Of a stretch of 64,000 nucleotides of DNA, positions 32,519 through 42,537 are shown piece by piece. The stretch comes from Brachypodium distachyon (Eukaryota; Streptophyta; Magnoliopsida; Poales; Poaceae). The stretch spans positions 8,650,613 through 8,714,612 of the forward strand of contig NC_016135.3 of the NCBI RefSeq assembly GCF_000005505.3, in the 5' to 3' direction. A program made the translations under genes and the position numbers. Each line of letters opens with the position of its first letter. Position 1 is the stretch's first letter. Under the pieces are notes generated by a model. The model made no database searches. It was not told where the DNA came from and worked only from the letters and a program-made list of their open reading frames with translations.

Positions 32519-33418
32519 CTAAGGGAGTGCGGCTGATGGTGTGGTCCCGTTTGCCTTTCTCTTGGAGCGAGTGTTGGTGGCAGGGGTGTCCATCTCGTGG
32601 ACCTCCTGGGGCTCCTCCTCCTCAGTCGGCACTCCCTCCTGATCCTGCGGTGGAGGTGGGGCCTGGTCTGGTGCCGGTGCGCCAGCTGGTGAACTGCTCG
32701 CAGTAGTAGCGGGACAGGTCTCTCGCATCAGTACGACTGCGGTGATGGCTTCGAGGAACGTCGCAAACTTCTCGTGGTAGAAACGAGCTTGGTCCCTCTC
32801 ATATAGCAACTGATTGATGACTCCTTCCATGTTGAGGGCAGTGTTCTGCAACAATGCCTTGTCTTCTTGCCATTGGGTCTTCTCCTCCAGTAGATGAGCG
32901 ACTAGCTTCTCAGCATCGTCAGTCCTGGTCATCTCCTCACCAAGGCAGGTCTCCAGATCCTCGGTGTTCTTCTCCATGCTCTCAAATTGGGCAGCCACCT
33001 CAGACAGCTCCTGGTTGTTGGCTGCTGGCACTGCCTGGCACGTGTGGTCTCGCCTTCCGAAGAGACGGAAAGGAGAGTCCTGAGGAAACTCGTGCCGATA
33101 GTCCCGGCACACCTCTGCGCAAGCGCACTGCATGGTGAACTGAAGGCCCTGCTCGAAAGTGGGGTAGCGGGCGATGAAGGTGATGTCCTGTGTGGCAGGC
33201 GCGATCTCACGCCCGCGGATCTTCGCCTCGATCTCCCACCGTGGCTGCCATCCCTCGGGTGCGGCGGTCTCGACTCGGCCTCTGAACCTGGGTGGTGGCA
33301 GGTCAAGGAACGCACACAGTGCCACCAAAGGGGCACTGAACAACTGGTCGTCGTCCGTGGAAGGGTAGTAGACGCGGGTGAACAGCGGTACATTGCCAAA
33401 CGGTGTTGGGCTTCCCAT
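32519..33418 (-). CDS. Coiled-coil protein of unknown function in the Del-like leader (299 aa)
   Basis: Start MGSPTPFGNVPLF, then an N-terminal globular part (about residues 1-125) with RYPTFEQGLQFTMQCACAEV and DYRHEFPQDSPFRLFGRRD. A heptad-like Glu/Leu-rich coiled coil follows (about 135-225: AEKLVAHLLEEKTQWQEDKA). Then come an Ala/Pro/Glu-rich acidic linker and a basic end NTRSKRKANG that resembles a nuclear localisation signal. It lies between the primer site and the gag start, a place where chromoviruses normally have no ORF. It is fully open, unlike pol. I do not recognise the family. Confidence 0.6.
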   Translation of the reverse strand: MGSPTPFGNVPLFTRVYYPSTDDDQLFSAPLVALCAFLDLPPPRFRGRVETAAPEGWQPRWEIEAKIRGREIAPATQDITFIARYPTFEQGLQFTMQCACAEVCRDYRHEFPQDSPFRLFGRRDHTCQAVPAANNQELSEVAAQFESMEKNTEDLETCLGEEMTRTDDAEKLVAHLLEEKTQWQEDKALLQNTALNMEGVINQLLYERDQARFYHEKFATFLEAITAVVLMRETCPATTASSSPAGAPAPDQAPPPPQDQEGVPTEEEEPQEVHEMDTPATNTRSKRKANGTTPSAALP

Positions 33419-33811
33419 CTATAGAAAATAAAGAAGGTAGATAAGGGAGTATCAGTGACATGGTCAAATGGTCGAAAGTATGCAGAAAACAAAGTAAAGG
33501 TAGTAGAGTGGAACTAAAGTGATAAGAATTAATATAGATGGTGGAATTGCAAAATAAAATTTGAATGCATATAATATGTGAATAACATGGCACCATGATT
33601 ATAGTGGTGGATGGTATAATAAGGCAAATATGCATCTGTGGTATAATTAAATGAGCATGCATATGTGGTATAATAAGAGAAACATGCATCTGTGGTATAA
33701 GATATGGTATTTGGTGTACATGTAAAATGAATCACAAACATGTCATGCATATGTAAGGCGTAAATGCAATGATTCAGATGAATAGGGATAAGGATTAATA
33801 TATATATATAT
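33419..33811. other. Del-like leader sequence left of the MULE
   Basis: AT-rich, with ATGCATxTGTGGTATAAT-like direct repeats between about 33,610 and 33,715 and a short (TA)n at 33,798-33,811 at the insertion point. Minus-strand open frames here are repeat-driven. No gene. Confidence 0.5.
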
Positions 33812-33896
33812 TATTCTGCACCCGCGCCAGGTTTGCCGGAGCGACCGCCCCGCACTGCGCCACACGACCCCGCCGCACGGACCATGAATATTAATC

Positions 33897-34088
33897 TGCA
33901 TGCGACGTAACAGATTTACGTCGAGGAGTAGTAGCACCGAGCGCACGTCTCGTCTCGGTATCTGCATGCGACGTAACAAATTTACGCCGGAGTAGGAGCA
34001 GCGAGCTCACGTCTCGTTCGGTATCTACATGCACCGTAATATGTTTACGTTGAGGCAGCAGGGGGCATAATTTGTGAGGAGTGTCCAC
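33897..34088 (+). repeat. Three subterminal repeat units (~64 bp each) in the left TIR
   Basis: Units start at 33,897, 33,963 and 34,026 and share TGCATGCGACGTAAC...TTTACG followed by GAG and CACGTCTCG. Within each unit GTAA and TTAC are spaced as a small palindrome. Mirror copies lie at about 39,235-39,426. Repeated subterminal motifs are common transposase-binding sites; binding here is inferred. Confidence 0.65.
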
Positions 34089-34326
34089 TGTGTTTGGATG
34101 AGACATAAGAAAGTTACGTTGCAGCTTATAACAACATAGGATGCTAGTCAGCTAGTACGACCTTAAATTACGGCAAGCGATCGAGTGGTTCAGAAGGCTC
34201 TGTTGCTTGGTCACGTTGATTCATAAATCACCGGATTGCTATTTTTTGAGTGGTTAGAAATTCACTAGATCATAATTTTGTCGATATAAATAGATGCACG
34301 GCTATAGCTTGTAGATTGTATTAACA

Positions 34327-34950
34327 ATGGCAGACACAGACCTAGACCACTGCAACGTTTGTAATTATCCGCAGTACATGTGTGATCTCGGGTTTTCATT
34401 TGAACTCCTCGACTGGTTCACCATATCTGCAGATTTCAAGACTAGCATGGTAAGCCCTATCACTGATCATCAGAAGTTGTTCATTAACATGTTCTAATAT
34501 TAATTACATATGTGTAGGTCATACCTTGTAAATATGGGGACCACTTCACTCGTTATTGGAGGGGCGAGATGAAATTGGAAATGGAACCACTTCATGAATG
34601 GTACGAGTTCGAGGTAAAAAAAAGAGGGGCAAAATTCTACCTCGGAGGCGATTGGGAGATGTTCGCGAACATTTACAATATTAAGCAAGGCGATGAGCTG
34701 TGTTTTGTCCTTGGCCCAATCATCCACGAACACCTAACTGTTGGCCATTTACGCCGGCGGTCAGGCGGTATAGCAGTGCCTAGTTGCACCATTGGTCGGT
34801 TTTGTTCCCATTATACTTACCCATTGTCTGGAAACTTATGGCATGAGTTAAACCTAATGAATATATCAATCTTTATCTTCAGCGGAATACGAGGCTGAGC
34901 AAGAGCGGGACAAGATGGAGGAATGTACAACCTCGGTCGACACTCAATAG
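34327..34950 (+). CDS. Small B3-type DNA-binding protein encoded in the left TIR (146 aa, three exons)
   Basis: Predicted exons are 34,327-34,449, 34,518-34,767 and 34,883-34,950. Both introns have GT/AG borders and the joined frame is open to TAG. Exon 2 encodes a B3-like domain: CKYGDHFTRYWRGEMKLEME, WYEFEVKKRGAKFYLGGDWE and MFANIYNIKQGDELCFVLG match the B3 pattern of a sugar-barrel DNA binder ending in GW..F....N.L..GD...F. Exon 3 is a short acidic tail. B3 proteins bind DNA in the nucleus. It points inward toward the transposase. It is shorter than most B3 factors. If introns are read through, a 109-codon frame remains at 34,569-34,898. Confidence 0.7.
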
Positions 34951-35139
34951 TGGATGATGATGACGCTTCTTGCTACCGTTGCCCGTCTCCCGTCATAATT
35001 TATTTAAAAAAATTACGTCGCATGGGGCGTCTAGCTCGGTCGAGTGGCCAGGGTTGGTCCTGTGACTCGTTAGATCGACCAAGGTGAAAAATAGTTAGTC
35101 TACACCCTGCGTATCTAATAGAGTATTGATGGCAAGTGC

Positions 35140-36204
35140 GGCACCACAGGAAGAGGGCGGCGATCGGGCACATCCGCGGCGAAGAAAGCTAGTATTGTGT
35201 TGTGTTTTTTTTTACGGATTTGACAAGTCTATATTGCCCTCCCACATTACTCCTTTGTTTAGATGGAGTATTAGGTATGGTAGGATCTGCAATATAATTT
35301 TATTTTGAACCGGTTATAAGAACAAAAATGCTTTTAATTATAATTGTCCCAACAAAAAATAAAAGATAATGATTTTGCAATAGAAGCACCCCTACGCTCA
35401 GCCCAACAAAATACAGCCCACGTGGCGCACGACACGGCAGCCCAGACACCAGCCCAGCAGCTCGGTCGCTCGCGCAACCTGTGACTGTGAGGATCGTCGT
35501 CTGTCTCGAGTACTGCCCATTCCCAAACTCCACGTAACGAAAAGAACGGAAGCCGCCCAACTGCAAGCCCCCAAAATCCAAAACTCTACTACAGCGATCA
35601 GCGGCCGGCGGACGAGAACGGCTGGCTCATTCACGTTTTCAACTCCATCTCGGCAAGGTGCAGCACGAGCGCAAGGCACGCACGGCATTGTTTGAGGTTT
35701 GTGTTTCTGAAAAAGTTATCCTGCATTGGATTTAGAATGATTCATGATGAACCGATGTAGTTGGTGTTTAAGTACTAATTAACCAGATTATGTTTAATGG
35801 AGACTAGTAATGCGTCCAAAATGATCTGTTTGAATCCGAAATACAGTTCGTGCGCGCATGCGTATATATATATATATATATCATATTTCTTCCCCCCGGC
35901 ATCCACATCAACCGTGGTACGTACGTATTGAGTTAATCTCCAATCTGCAAGAAATAGTGTCATTTGAGAGGACAAAACAAAATGTACTATATGGCACATA
36001 GTTGCATGAACGAGGTATCTAGTCCCTTCAAAAGTTATTATCCTGAAAAGCTTGCTCTCACATGTGCTCCACTACCTCAAAAAGTATCTCTCTTTATTGG
36101 CCCATGATTATTGATGAGAATTTAGACACTTCCTGAAATAAATCAATAAAAAATTATGGCATGCAAATGTAAGCTGATCAATTTGCAATTTGCAGGAAAA
36201 TAAC
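35140..36204 (+). other. MULE interior left of the transposase: promoter/leader region
   Basis: No coding sequence. A GCCCAGCC-rich stretch (35,400-35,470) and a (TA)n run (35,863-35,881) lie upstream of the transposase. TTGCAG at 36,189-36,194 resembles a splice acceptor, so a 5' non-coding exon is possible. The 35,400-35,800 part resembles 14,000-14,430. Confidence 0.5.
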
Positions 36205-38153
36205 ATGGACTCATCTCCATGTGTCCGGCGGCGAGAACCGGAAGACACATCCGCATCTCCGGAGAAGGTAGTTGTGTCTGACCGTGCGATTGCACATACC
36301 TCTTACCTCACTCCAAAACATGGCGTTGGGACATCGGGAGCCGGGTGCTCAACTGGATCGATGGCCGGTGATAACCCAACAGCACGCCACCCAGCGATGC
36401 ACTTGTCCACGATAACTCCGCCTCAACCTGTTCAACCACAAGAAATGATGACACCAGATCCGAACGCAAAATTTACACATGTAGGTTCTCTCAACTTCTG
36501 TATGGAACAAAACAATTATGACAATATTTTGATGTGTTTATGTTAATAATCTATTTCAGGGTGAGCAAGTTCGTGAGGACTTTGTTCCGAAGAAAAATAT
36601 GGTTTTTGCTACATGTGAAGAAGGCTATGAGTTTTATCGGCAATACGCCAGGGAAGCCGGATTTGGAATTAAGAAACATAAGAACAAGACGATGTCACGC
36701 TTGTATGCTTGCTATAGGCAAGGTTCAAGTACATTTTACAAGACGGGCGGGGAGCGCAAACTTGCAAAAATGTCAAAGAGGGTTGGTTGCAAGGCTGCCG
36801 TCAAGATCAAGCTGAAAGGAACTGAATGGTTCTACGAGAATGTAGAGTTGGAGCATAACCATGCTCTCAACCCTAATCCATGTGAGGTGAAGCACATGCG
36901 TTCACAGAAGAACAAGGATCCGGTAATTATGGAATATGTTGATGATCTTCAGCAAAGTGGCGTCTCCCCTATCGCAACCATGAATGTGTTGGCTACCTTA
37001 AATGGAGACCCTGAGCTCTTGCCAATGAATGACCGTGACCTAGAAAACAGGTAAATCAAGACCGAATCAGTTGCATACATATTTTTTTAAAGACAGTTGA
37101 TAACATACCTGCTAACTTCATCACTGCACTGATACAAACCGATATATGAAATGCAGAAGGGCGGCTAATTTACGAGAGGAGCAAGTGGATGATGTAAAGA
37201 AGCTCATGGCCTTCTTCAGTGAGTACAGAACACATAACCCAAAATTTTATTACGATATTGAATTCGATTCAGCAGGGGTTGTGAAAAATATTTTCTGGAG
37301 TCATGCTAGCTGCCAAGCTAACTATGCCGAGTTTGGAGATGTGGTCACATTCGACACCACATACAGGAGCAATTTTTATTGCATGCCATTGGGCATGTTT
37401 GTTGGGAGCAACCATCATTTGCAGAATGTAATATTTGGGTTTGTCCTCGTCCGCGACGAGACACAGAAAACTTTTGAATGGGTTTTTCGGACTTTCAAGA
37501 ACTGCATGGAAAGAAAAGATCCTATTTGCATACTGACAGGTACACAAGGCCTTTTCTGTCTGCATATACACATCTCCAACCAATCACTTTGTAACCAATT
37601 TGTTTGCTGACTAATAATTAATTACTATGTAGATCAAGACCAAGCTATGGCAAATGCTCTTCAAGCTGTGTTTGTGAGGACGATTCATAGGCTCTGCAGG
37701 TGGCATATGTTGAACAAGCACGCGGAGAGTTTGAATAAACTTTATCACTCGAATAAAGGGTTGGAGGAAAAGCTACTCACAGCCGTTAATCACCCACTAA
37801 CCCCGGCAGAGTTTGAGAATGCATGGCAGGAGATGGTGAGTGAGTACGAACTCGAGTCAGATCCAACATTGTGTAGTCTGTACGAGCTCCGAGCTAGCTG
37901 GATTGCTTCTTACTTCAAGGACATTTTCTGCGGGAGAATGACGTCGACTCAACGTAGTGAGAGCACGAACAGAATGGTGAAAGGACACCACGTTGATGAT
38001 TCAACGCCTCTCCATGTGTTTGCTAAAAAAATGTACCAAGTGTTACAAAGGAGAAAAGATGCTGAAGGTCAAGAAACCGTTGCATCGCAGGTATTGGATC
38101 TAACAGAACATCAAATTCTGATAAATGGTTTATTGTATTCTCTATCATCTTAA
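36205..38153 (+). CDS. FAR1/FHY3-related MULE transposase, apparently C-terminally truncated
   Basis: Predicted exons are 36,205-36,480, 36,560-37,050, 37,157-37,539 and 37,633-38,090 with GT/AG introns and consistent phase (536 codons), or to a stop at 38,151-38,153 if the last donor is not used. Exon 2 encodes the FAR1 DNA-binding zinc domain (FYRQYAREAGFGIKKHKNK, VGCKAAVKI, ELEHNHALNP). Exons 3-4 encode the MULE catalytic domain: VVTFDTTYRSNFYCMPLG, then LTDQDQAMANALQAVF and HRLCRWHMLNKHAESL, and STQRSESTNRMVKG. The protein would excise and insert the element in the nucleus. The SWIM zinc finger that normally follows is missing: the inverted repeat starts 31 bases after the stop. Confidence 0.85.
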
Positions 38154-38183
38154 GATCATGTAACATAAAACAGACAAAGATGT

Positions 38184-39502
38184 GCACTTGCCATCAATAC
38201 TCTATTAGATACGCAGGGTGTAGACTAACTATTTTTCACCTTGGTCGATCTAACGAGTCACAGGACCAACCCTGGCCACTCGACCGAGCTAGACGCCCCA
38301 TGCGACGTAATTTTTTTAAATAAATTATGACGGGAGACGGGCAACGGTAGCAAGAAGCGTCATCATCATCCACTATTGAGTGTCGACCGAGGTTGTACAT
38401 TCCTCCATCTTGTCCCGCTCTTGCTCAGCCTCGTATTCCGCTGAAGATAAAGATTGATATATTCATTAGGTTTAACTCATGCCATAAGTTTCCAGACAAT
38501 GGGTAAGTATAATGCGAACAAAACCGACCAATGGTGCAACTAGGCAGTGCTATACCGCCTGACCGCCGGCGTAAATGGCCAACAGTTAGGTGTTCGTGGA
38601 TGATTGGGCCAAGGACAAAACACAGCTCATCGCCTTGCTTAATATTGTAAATGTTCGCGAACATCTCCCAATCGCCTCCGAGGTAGAATTTTGCCCCTCT
38701 TTTTTTTACCTCGAACTCGTACCATTCATGAAGTGGTTCCATTTCCAATTTCATCTCGCCCCTCCAATAACGAGTGAAGTGGTCCCCATATTTACAAGGT
38801 ATGACCTACACATATGTAATTAATATTAGAACATGTTAATGAACAACTTCTGATGATCAGTGATAGGGCTTACCATGCTAGTCTTGAAATCTGCAGATAT
38901 GGTGAACCAGTTGAGGAGTTCAAATGAAAACCCGAGATCACACATGTACCGCGGATAATTACAAACGTTGCAGTGGTCTAGGTCTGTGTCTGCCATTGTT
39001 AATACAATCTACAAGCTATAGCCGTGCATCTATTTATATCGACAAAATTATGATCTAGTGAATTTCTAACCACTCAAAAAATAGCAATCCGGTGATTTAT
39101 GAATCAACGTGACCAAGCAACAGAGCCTTCTGAACCACTCGATCGCTTGCCGTAATTTAAGGTCGTACTAGCTGACTAGTATCCTATGTTGTTATAAGCT
39201 GCAACGTAACTTTCTTATGTCTCATCCAAACACAGTGGACACTCCTCACAAATTATGCCCCCTGCTGCCTCAACGTAAACATATTACGGTGCATGCAGAG
39301 ACCGAACGAGACGTGAGCTCGCTGCTCCTACTCCGGCGTAAATTTGTTACGTCGCATGCAGATACCGAGACGAGACGTGCGCTCGGTGCTACTACTCCTC
39401 GACGTAAATCTGTTACGTCGCATGCAGATTAATATTCATGGTCCGTGCGGCGGGGTCGTGTGGCGCGGTGCGGGGCGGTCGCTCCAGCAAACCTGGCGTG
39501 GG
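38184..39502 (-). repeat. MULE right terminal inverted repeat (1,319 bp)
   Basis: Mirror image of 33,821-35,139. It carries the second B3 gene and the mirrored subterminal units. The high similarity indicates that the two repeats were equalised recently, by recent transposition or gene conversion. Confidence 0.93.
38373..38996 (-). CDS. Small B3-type DNA-binding protein encoded in the right TIR (mirror copy)
   Basis: Predicted exons on the minus strand are 38,996-38,874, 38,805-38,556 and 38,440-38,373, each the mirror of the left copy with identical lengths and splice borders. Two amino-acid changes in exon 1 are visible (Gln to Arg at residue 16, Asp to Asn at residue 29); exon 2, with the B3 domain, appears unchanged. 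An open frame in both copies suggests either recent duplication or selection. It points inward toward the 3' end of the transposase. Confidence 0.7.
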
Positions 39503-39514
39503 TAATATTCTGCA

Positions 39515-39653
39515 CCCAGGGAGTCAAATAGCGCCACTCTATATATATATATGGATAAGCAATAATCCTAAGGTTTGTTCTTATGGTGTTGGTCTTATCC
39601 TAATCCCAGCTAGGGTCACGTTCCTACAGGCAACACTTTGCTCTGATACCATC
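39515..39653 (-). other. Del-like leader with primer-binding site
   Basis: The primer site for initiator tRNA-Met (GCTCTGATACCA on plus, 39,640-39,651) lies two bases from the LTR. The leader continues to the MULE insertion point and holds a short (TA)n at 39,541-39,552. Confidence 0.85.
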
Positions 39654-42537
39654 TGAAGCGATCCCCCCCTTATCAGGGTTCGATCTCTGCGCTTATTTGT
39701 GCTAGTCCCTGGATCGACTCACTAGCACACACAGTTTCAAGATGTAATACCAAGATACAAAGGTCAAATGTACTTTATTACATCGCATCATCTAGAACTT
39801 AATTGTACTTACAAACTTCCATGACCTCCTAGGCCAGCATAAGTAAATATTGTTTCAAAACCATGATAACATTGTATCATAAAACAGCAGCGGAAAGGTA
39901 GAGCAAATGGGCCTCATCTACTCCCAGAGGAGAGAGCATGTTGGAATGTAAGCACATGACCCAAAGAACATCGACGAACCTCACTCTTCATTTGATTCAC
40001 CTGCATTATTAATTGCAGCCACTACGTGGTCAATACATGGAATGTATTGGCAAGTTCACCTGGAAGTTATAACAGATCCTACCAAGTATATGCAATTGAG
40101 GTATAGTGGAGTTCAGGCTTTATGGCGTGGAAGCAAAACATAGTTTATCCTACTACAATTGAAAGTTACAAAATTGTTAACTAATGGACACGGGGTAGAA
40201 ACACCCATGCTCCTATTAACCTAGAGCACATTGAGTAGAAACATCAAGTGCCCCTACCCTGTTTAAACCATTCATTTTATTTAAGAAATTGGAATGAGTG
40301 AGACCTTCCTTACAGCCCCCAATGTCTAGTTGCTCATAATTGTCCGTAACCGGGGACACGGCTAAGTACTTAGTTTGACACTCTCGAGAGGTGGTACACA
40401 TTCCCCACAAGAAATCGACGTGTTAATCCCTTGCTGTCCTCCGGGTGGAGCAGCAACGGCATCGACTTCAAGAATTTTCAGAACATATTCGCCCAAACCA
40501 CCTGAGGGACCCGCGCTCCCACCTACACAACTACCTCAGTATAATCCCTCGGATCTGGGTTCATATTTCTTACTCCATCCAGCCAGAGCCCATTTAGCTT
40601 GTGGTTGTACTGGAAGCTACTAAACAGGAAACTAGTCCAGTCTTTGATACCCCAGGTGGCATTCCACATTTGCGACGCAAGCGCTCCCTGAATCCACGGA
40701 AGAGACGTCCTTGGACGATCCATCTCCGAATCCACGGAGACTCGACTCAGAGGGACCCATAGAAATGGACCTGACGTCGCATAACATCTCAAAATCTCAA
40801 AGCAGTCTACCGAGGATGGTTCATTAGGGTTGTTTTTGCCAAGTTTCCAAAATACTTCACATCTTCATTTCACAGTGATTGAGATTCCCTCCCACGTTTA
40901 CTAACATAGCATGGCTAAGCAATACTAATCACAATGGCTATTGGTGGAGGATTCATGGCAAAGGTAACCCTATAGCTAGTAGGTCAATCATAGCTAGCAT
41001 AAGTACGAGTAATAGTCCTATCAATGCATTTCTACATACAACTCTAATGTATAAGTATTTTAAAAACAGACAGTAATAGGATATGATCAAAGTGAATTTG
41101 CCTTGGTAGTAGTTGGAGTTCAAACACTCGTCACAATCACAAGGTTCGCTCTCCGAGAATACTAAAGAATACAAACAATGCATACATAAACACACCATAC
41201 AAACAAAAGAATATGTATGCCATGATGCAATGCAAAACATGTGACATGGGTGGATTGATTTTATTCGGGTGATCTACTGGTCCAAAGCATTGAGAATTAA
41301 GCACATGTAATTAGGGTTTTAAACCCTAAAATAAGGTTTTATTGGCATCAGCCAAATAAATTAATTCAAAAATATTTATTTCTCTATCCCAATGGACAGA
41401 GGATAATAAAACAAATTTTTGGGCACTGGTTTTAATTAAAAAGGACCCCTAGATAAATAGTTATGAATTAAATGGCATAAAACCTTATTCTGTAATTTGA
41501 ATGTGATTTAAAAATTTAAATTTGAAATTGGACAGTGCCAAAAGATTCTACAGTTCCTAAGGATTCCAGAAAGGTGTGGATCAACAAATTTGGCCAAACA
41601 GATTAAAAGATATGATCATTTGAAGTTTCGGGGGCTTTTCTGCAAAAGGGGCTGGGTCGACGCTGCGAGGCACAGTGACGCGGTCGGCGCGGGGTTGGGC
41701 GGTCGGACGCCTTGCCTAGGACAGCGTGAAGACGGCGGCGGGCGGCGGAGCTCCGGCGAGCGACGGGCGACGTGGTTCCGGCGGCTAGGGTGCACCAAAA
41801 ACAAAGCTACGTGTGTCTAAAGATGCGCATGGAGGCGGGGAGCTTCGGGCTTTATAGTGTTGCGCTCGGCTCGCTTCAGGAAGGCCTCAATCGGCGGACG
41901 CGGGAGTCATGGCGGCGACGGCGCGGCGCGGGGATCGGGGGGGTTTCCTTCCGAGGAAGAAGAAGGCCCTGACAGGTGGGCCCCACCTGTCAGTGGCAGC
42001 GGGCGCGCGCGAGGCACTTGGCCGGTCCGGTTTGGGCTGGCTCGCGTCGGGCCGGCTCGGCCCAAACGGTCGGATCGGTCCGGTTTCCCTTTTTTTTTCT
42101 TTTCTTTTTTCCTTTTTCTCATTTCTTTGATAACTTTTGATTTTGAACTCCAAATTGGTCCAAATAAATCCAGAACATTTGTAAAATCATGTTTTATCAT
42201 GATACAACTTTTGGGAGTAATTTTCCCTCAAAATAAAATATATAAAAAATACATTTGCCCTATAAATGCCTTTAGGGCTATATAACTATTTAAATAAAAT
42301 AGCTTTTCAACTCCAAAAATTATGGGATAGCTCATTTATGCAATAAACCCCTTTTATAAATAAACCTTAATGGTTTGAAGATCCAAAGCTCAAATAGGTG
42401 AAAACCCTGGGGTTTAAATTGAAATAAAATCTTTTAAAGCCTTTTGAGATTCAAATTTGAATTCAAATATGCAATTGTGGCATGATGCTTATGTATGCAA
42501 TGCACATGTAAAAGTTTGAAATTTTTGGGATGTTACA
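39654..42537 (-). repeat. Del-like 5' LTR (2,884 bp)
   Basis: Minus-strand start TGTAACATCCC at 42,537, end GATCGCTTCA at 39,654. It lacks several GC-rich stretches present in the 3' LTR (compare 41,640-41,660 with 27,825-28,070 and 41,830 with 28,270-28,415). It has no CACTA insertion, giving the empty site at 41,004-41,006. To its right it abuts the Tat-like extra ORF. Confidence 0.9.

Larger units (their letters stand above)
33821..35139 (+). repeat. MULE left terminal inverted repeat (1,319 bp)
   Basis: Every base pairs by rule x to 73,323-x with the right repeat, without length change, with only a handful of substitutions (for example near 33,836, 34,029-34,033, 34,367, 34,408 and 34,777). 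Homology ends abruptly at AAGTGC. The outer 300 bases hold three subterminal repeat units and the centre holds a B3 gene. Confidence 0.93.
33821..39502 (+). mobile_element. Mutator-like element (MULE) with long TIRs, FAR1-type transposase and two B3-domain genes
   Basis: The left end CCCGCGCCAGGTTTGC and the complement of the right end CCCACGCCAGGTTTGC begin 1,319-bp inverted repeats (33,821-35,139 and 38,184-39,502) that differ at only a few positions. The flanks share TATTCTGCA directly at the left (33,812-33,820) and after TAA at the right (39,506-39,514), a 9-base or imperfect 12-base target duplication as expected for MULEs. It carries one transposase gene in the middle and one small gene in each inverted repeat. 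It is inserted into the leader of the Del-like element. Confidence 0.93.
23748..42537 (-). mobile_element. Ty3/gypsy chromovirus (Del/Tekay-like), minus strand, with nested CACTA and MULE insertions
   Basis: In transcription order: 5' LTR 42,537-39,654; primer site 39,651-39,640; leader (split by the MULE); a 299-codon ORF; a fused gag start with pol (RT, RNase H, integrase, chromodomain); polypurine tract; 3' LTR 29,151-23,748. Pol carries several stops and frameshifts. The 5' flank after the 5' LTR is ACCAG and no matching duplication exists at the other end, where another leader with primer site follows (see 23,664-23,747). Confidence 0.85.

Noticed and set aside
39214..39432. 71-codon open frames in the outer MULE repeats (also 33,891-34,106)
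   Set aside because: They are generated by the subterminal repeat units and mirror each other; no start context or domain.
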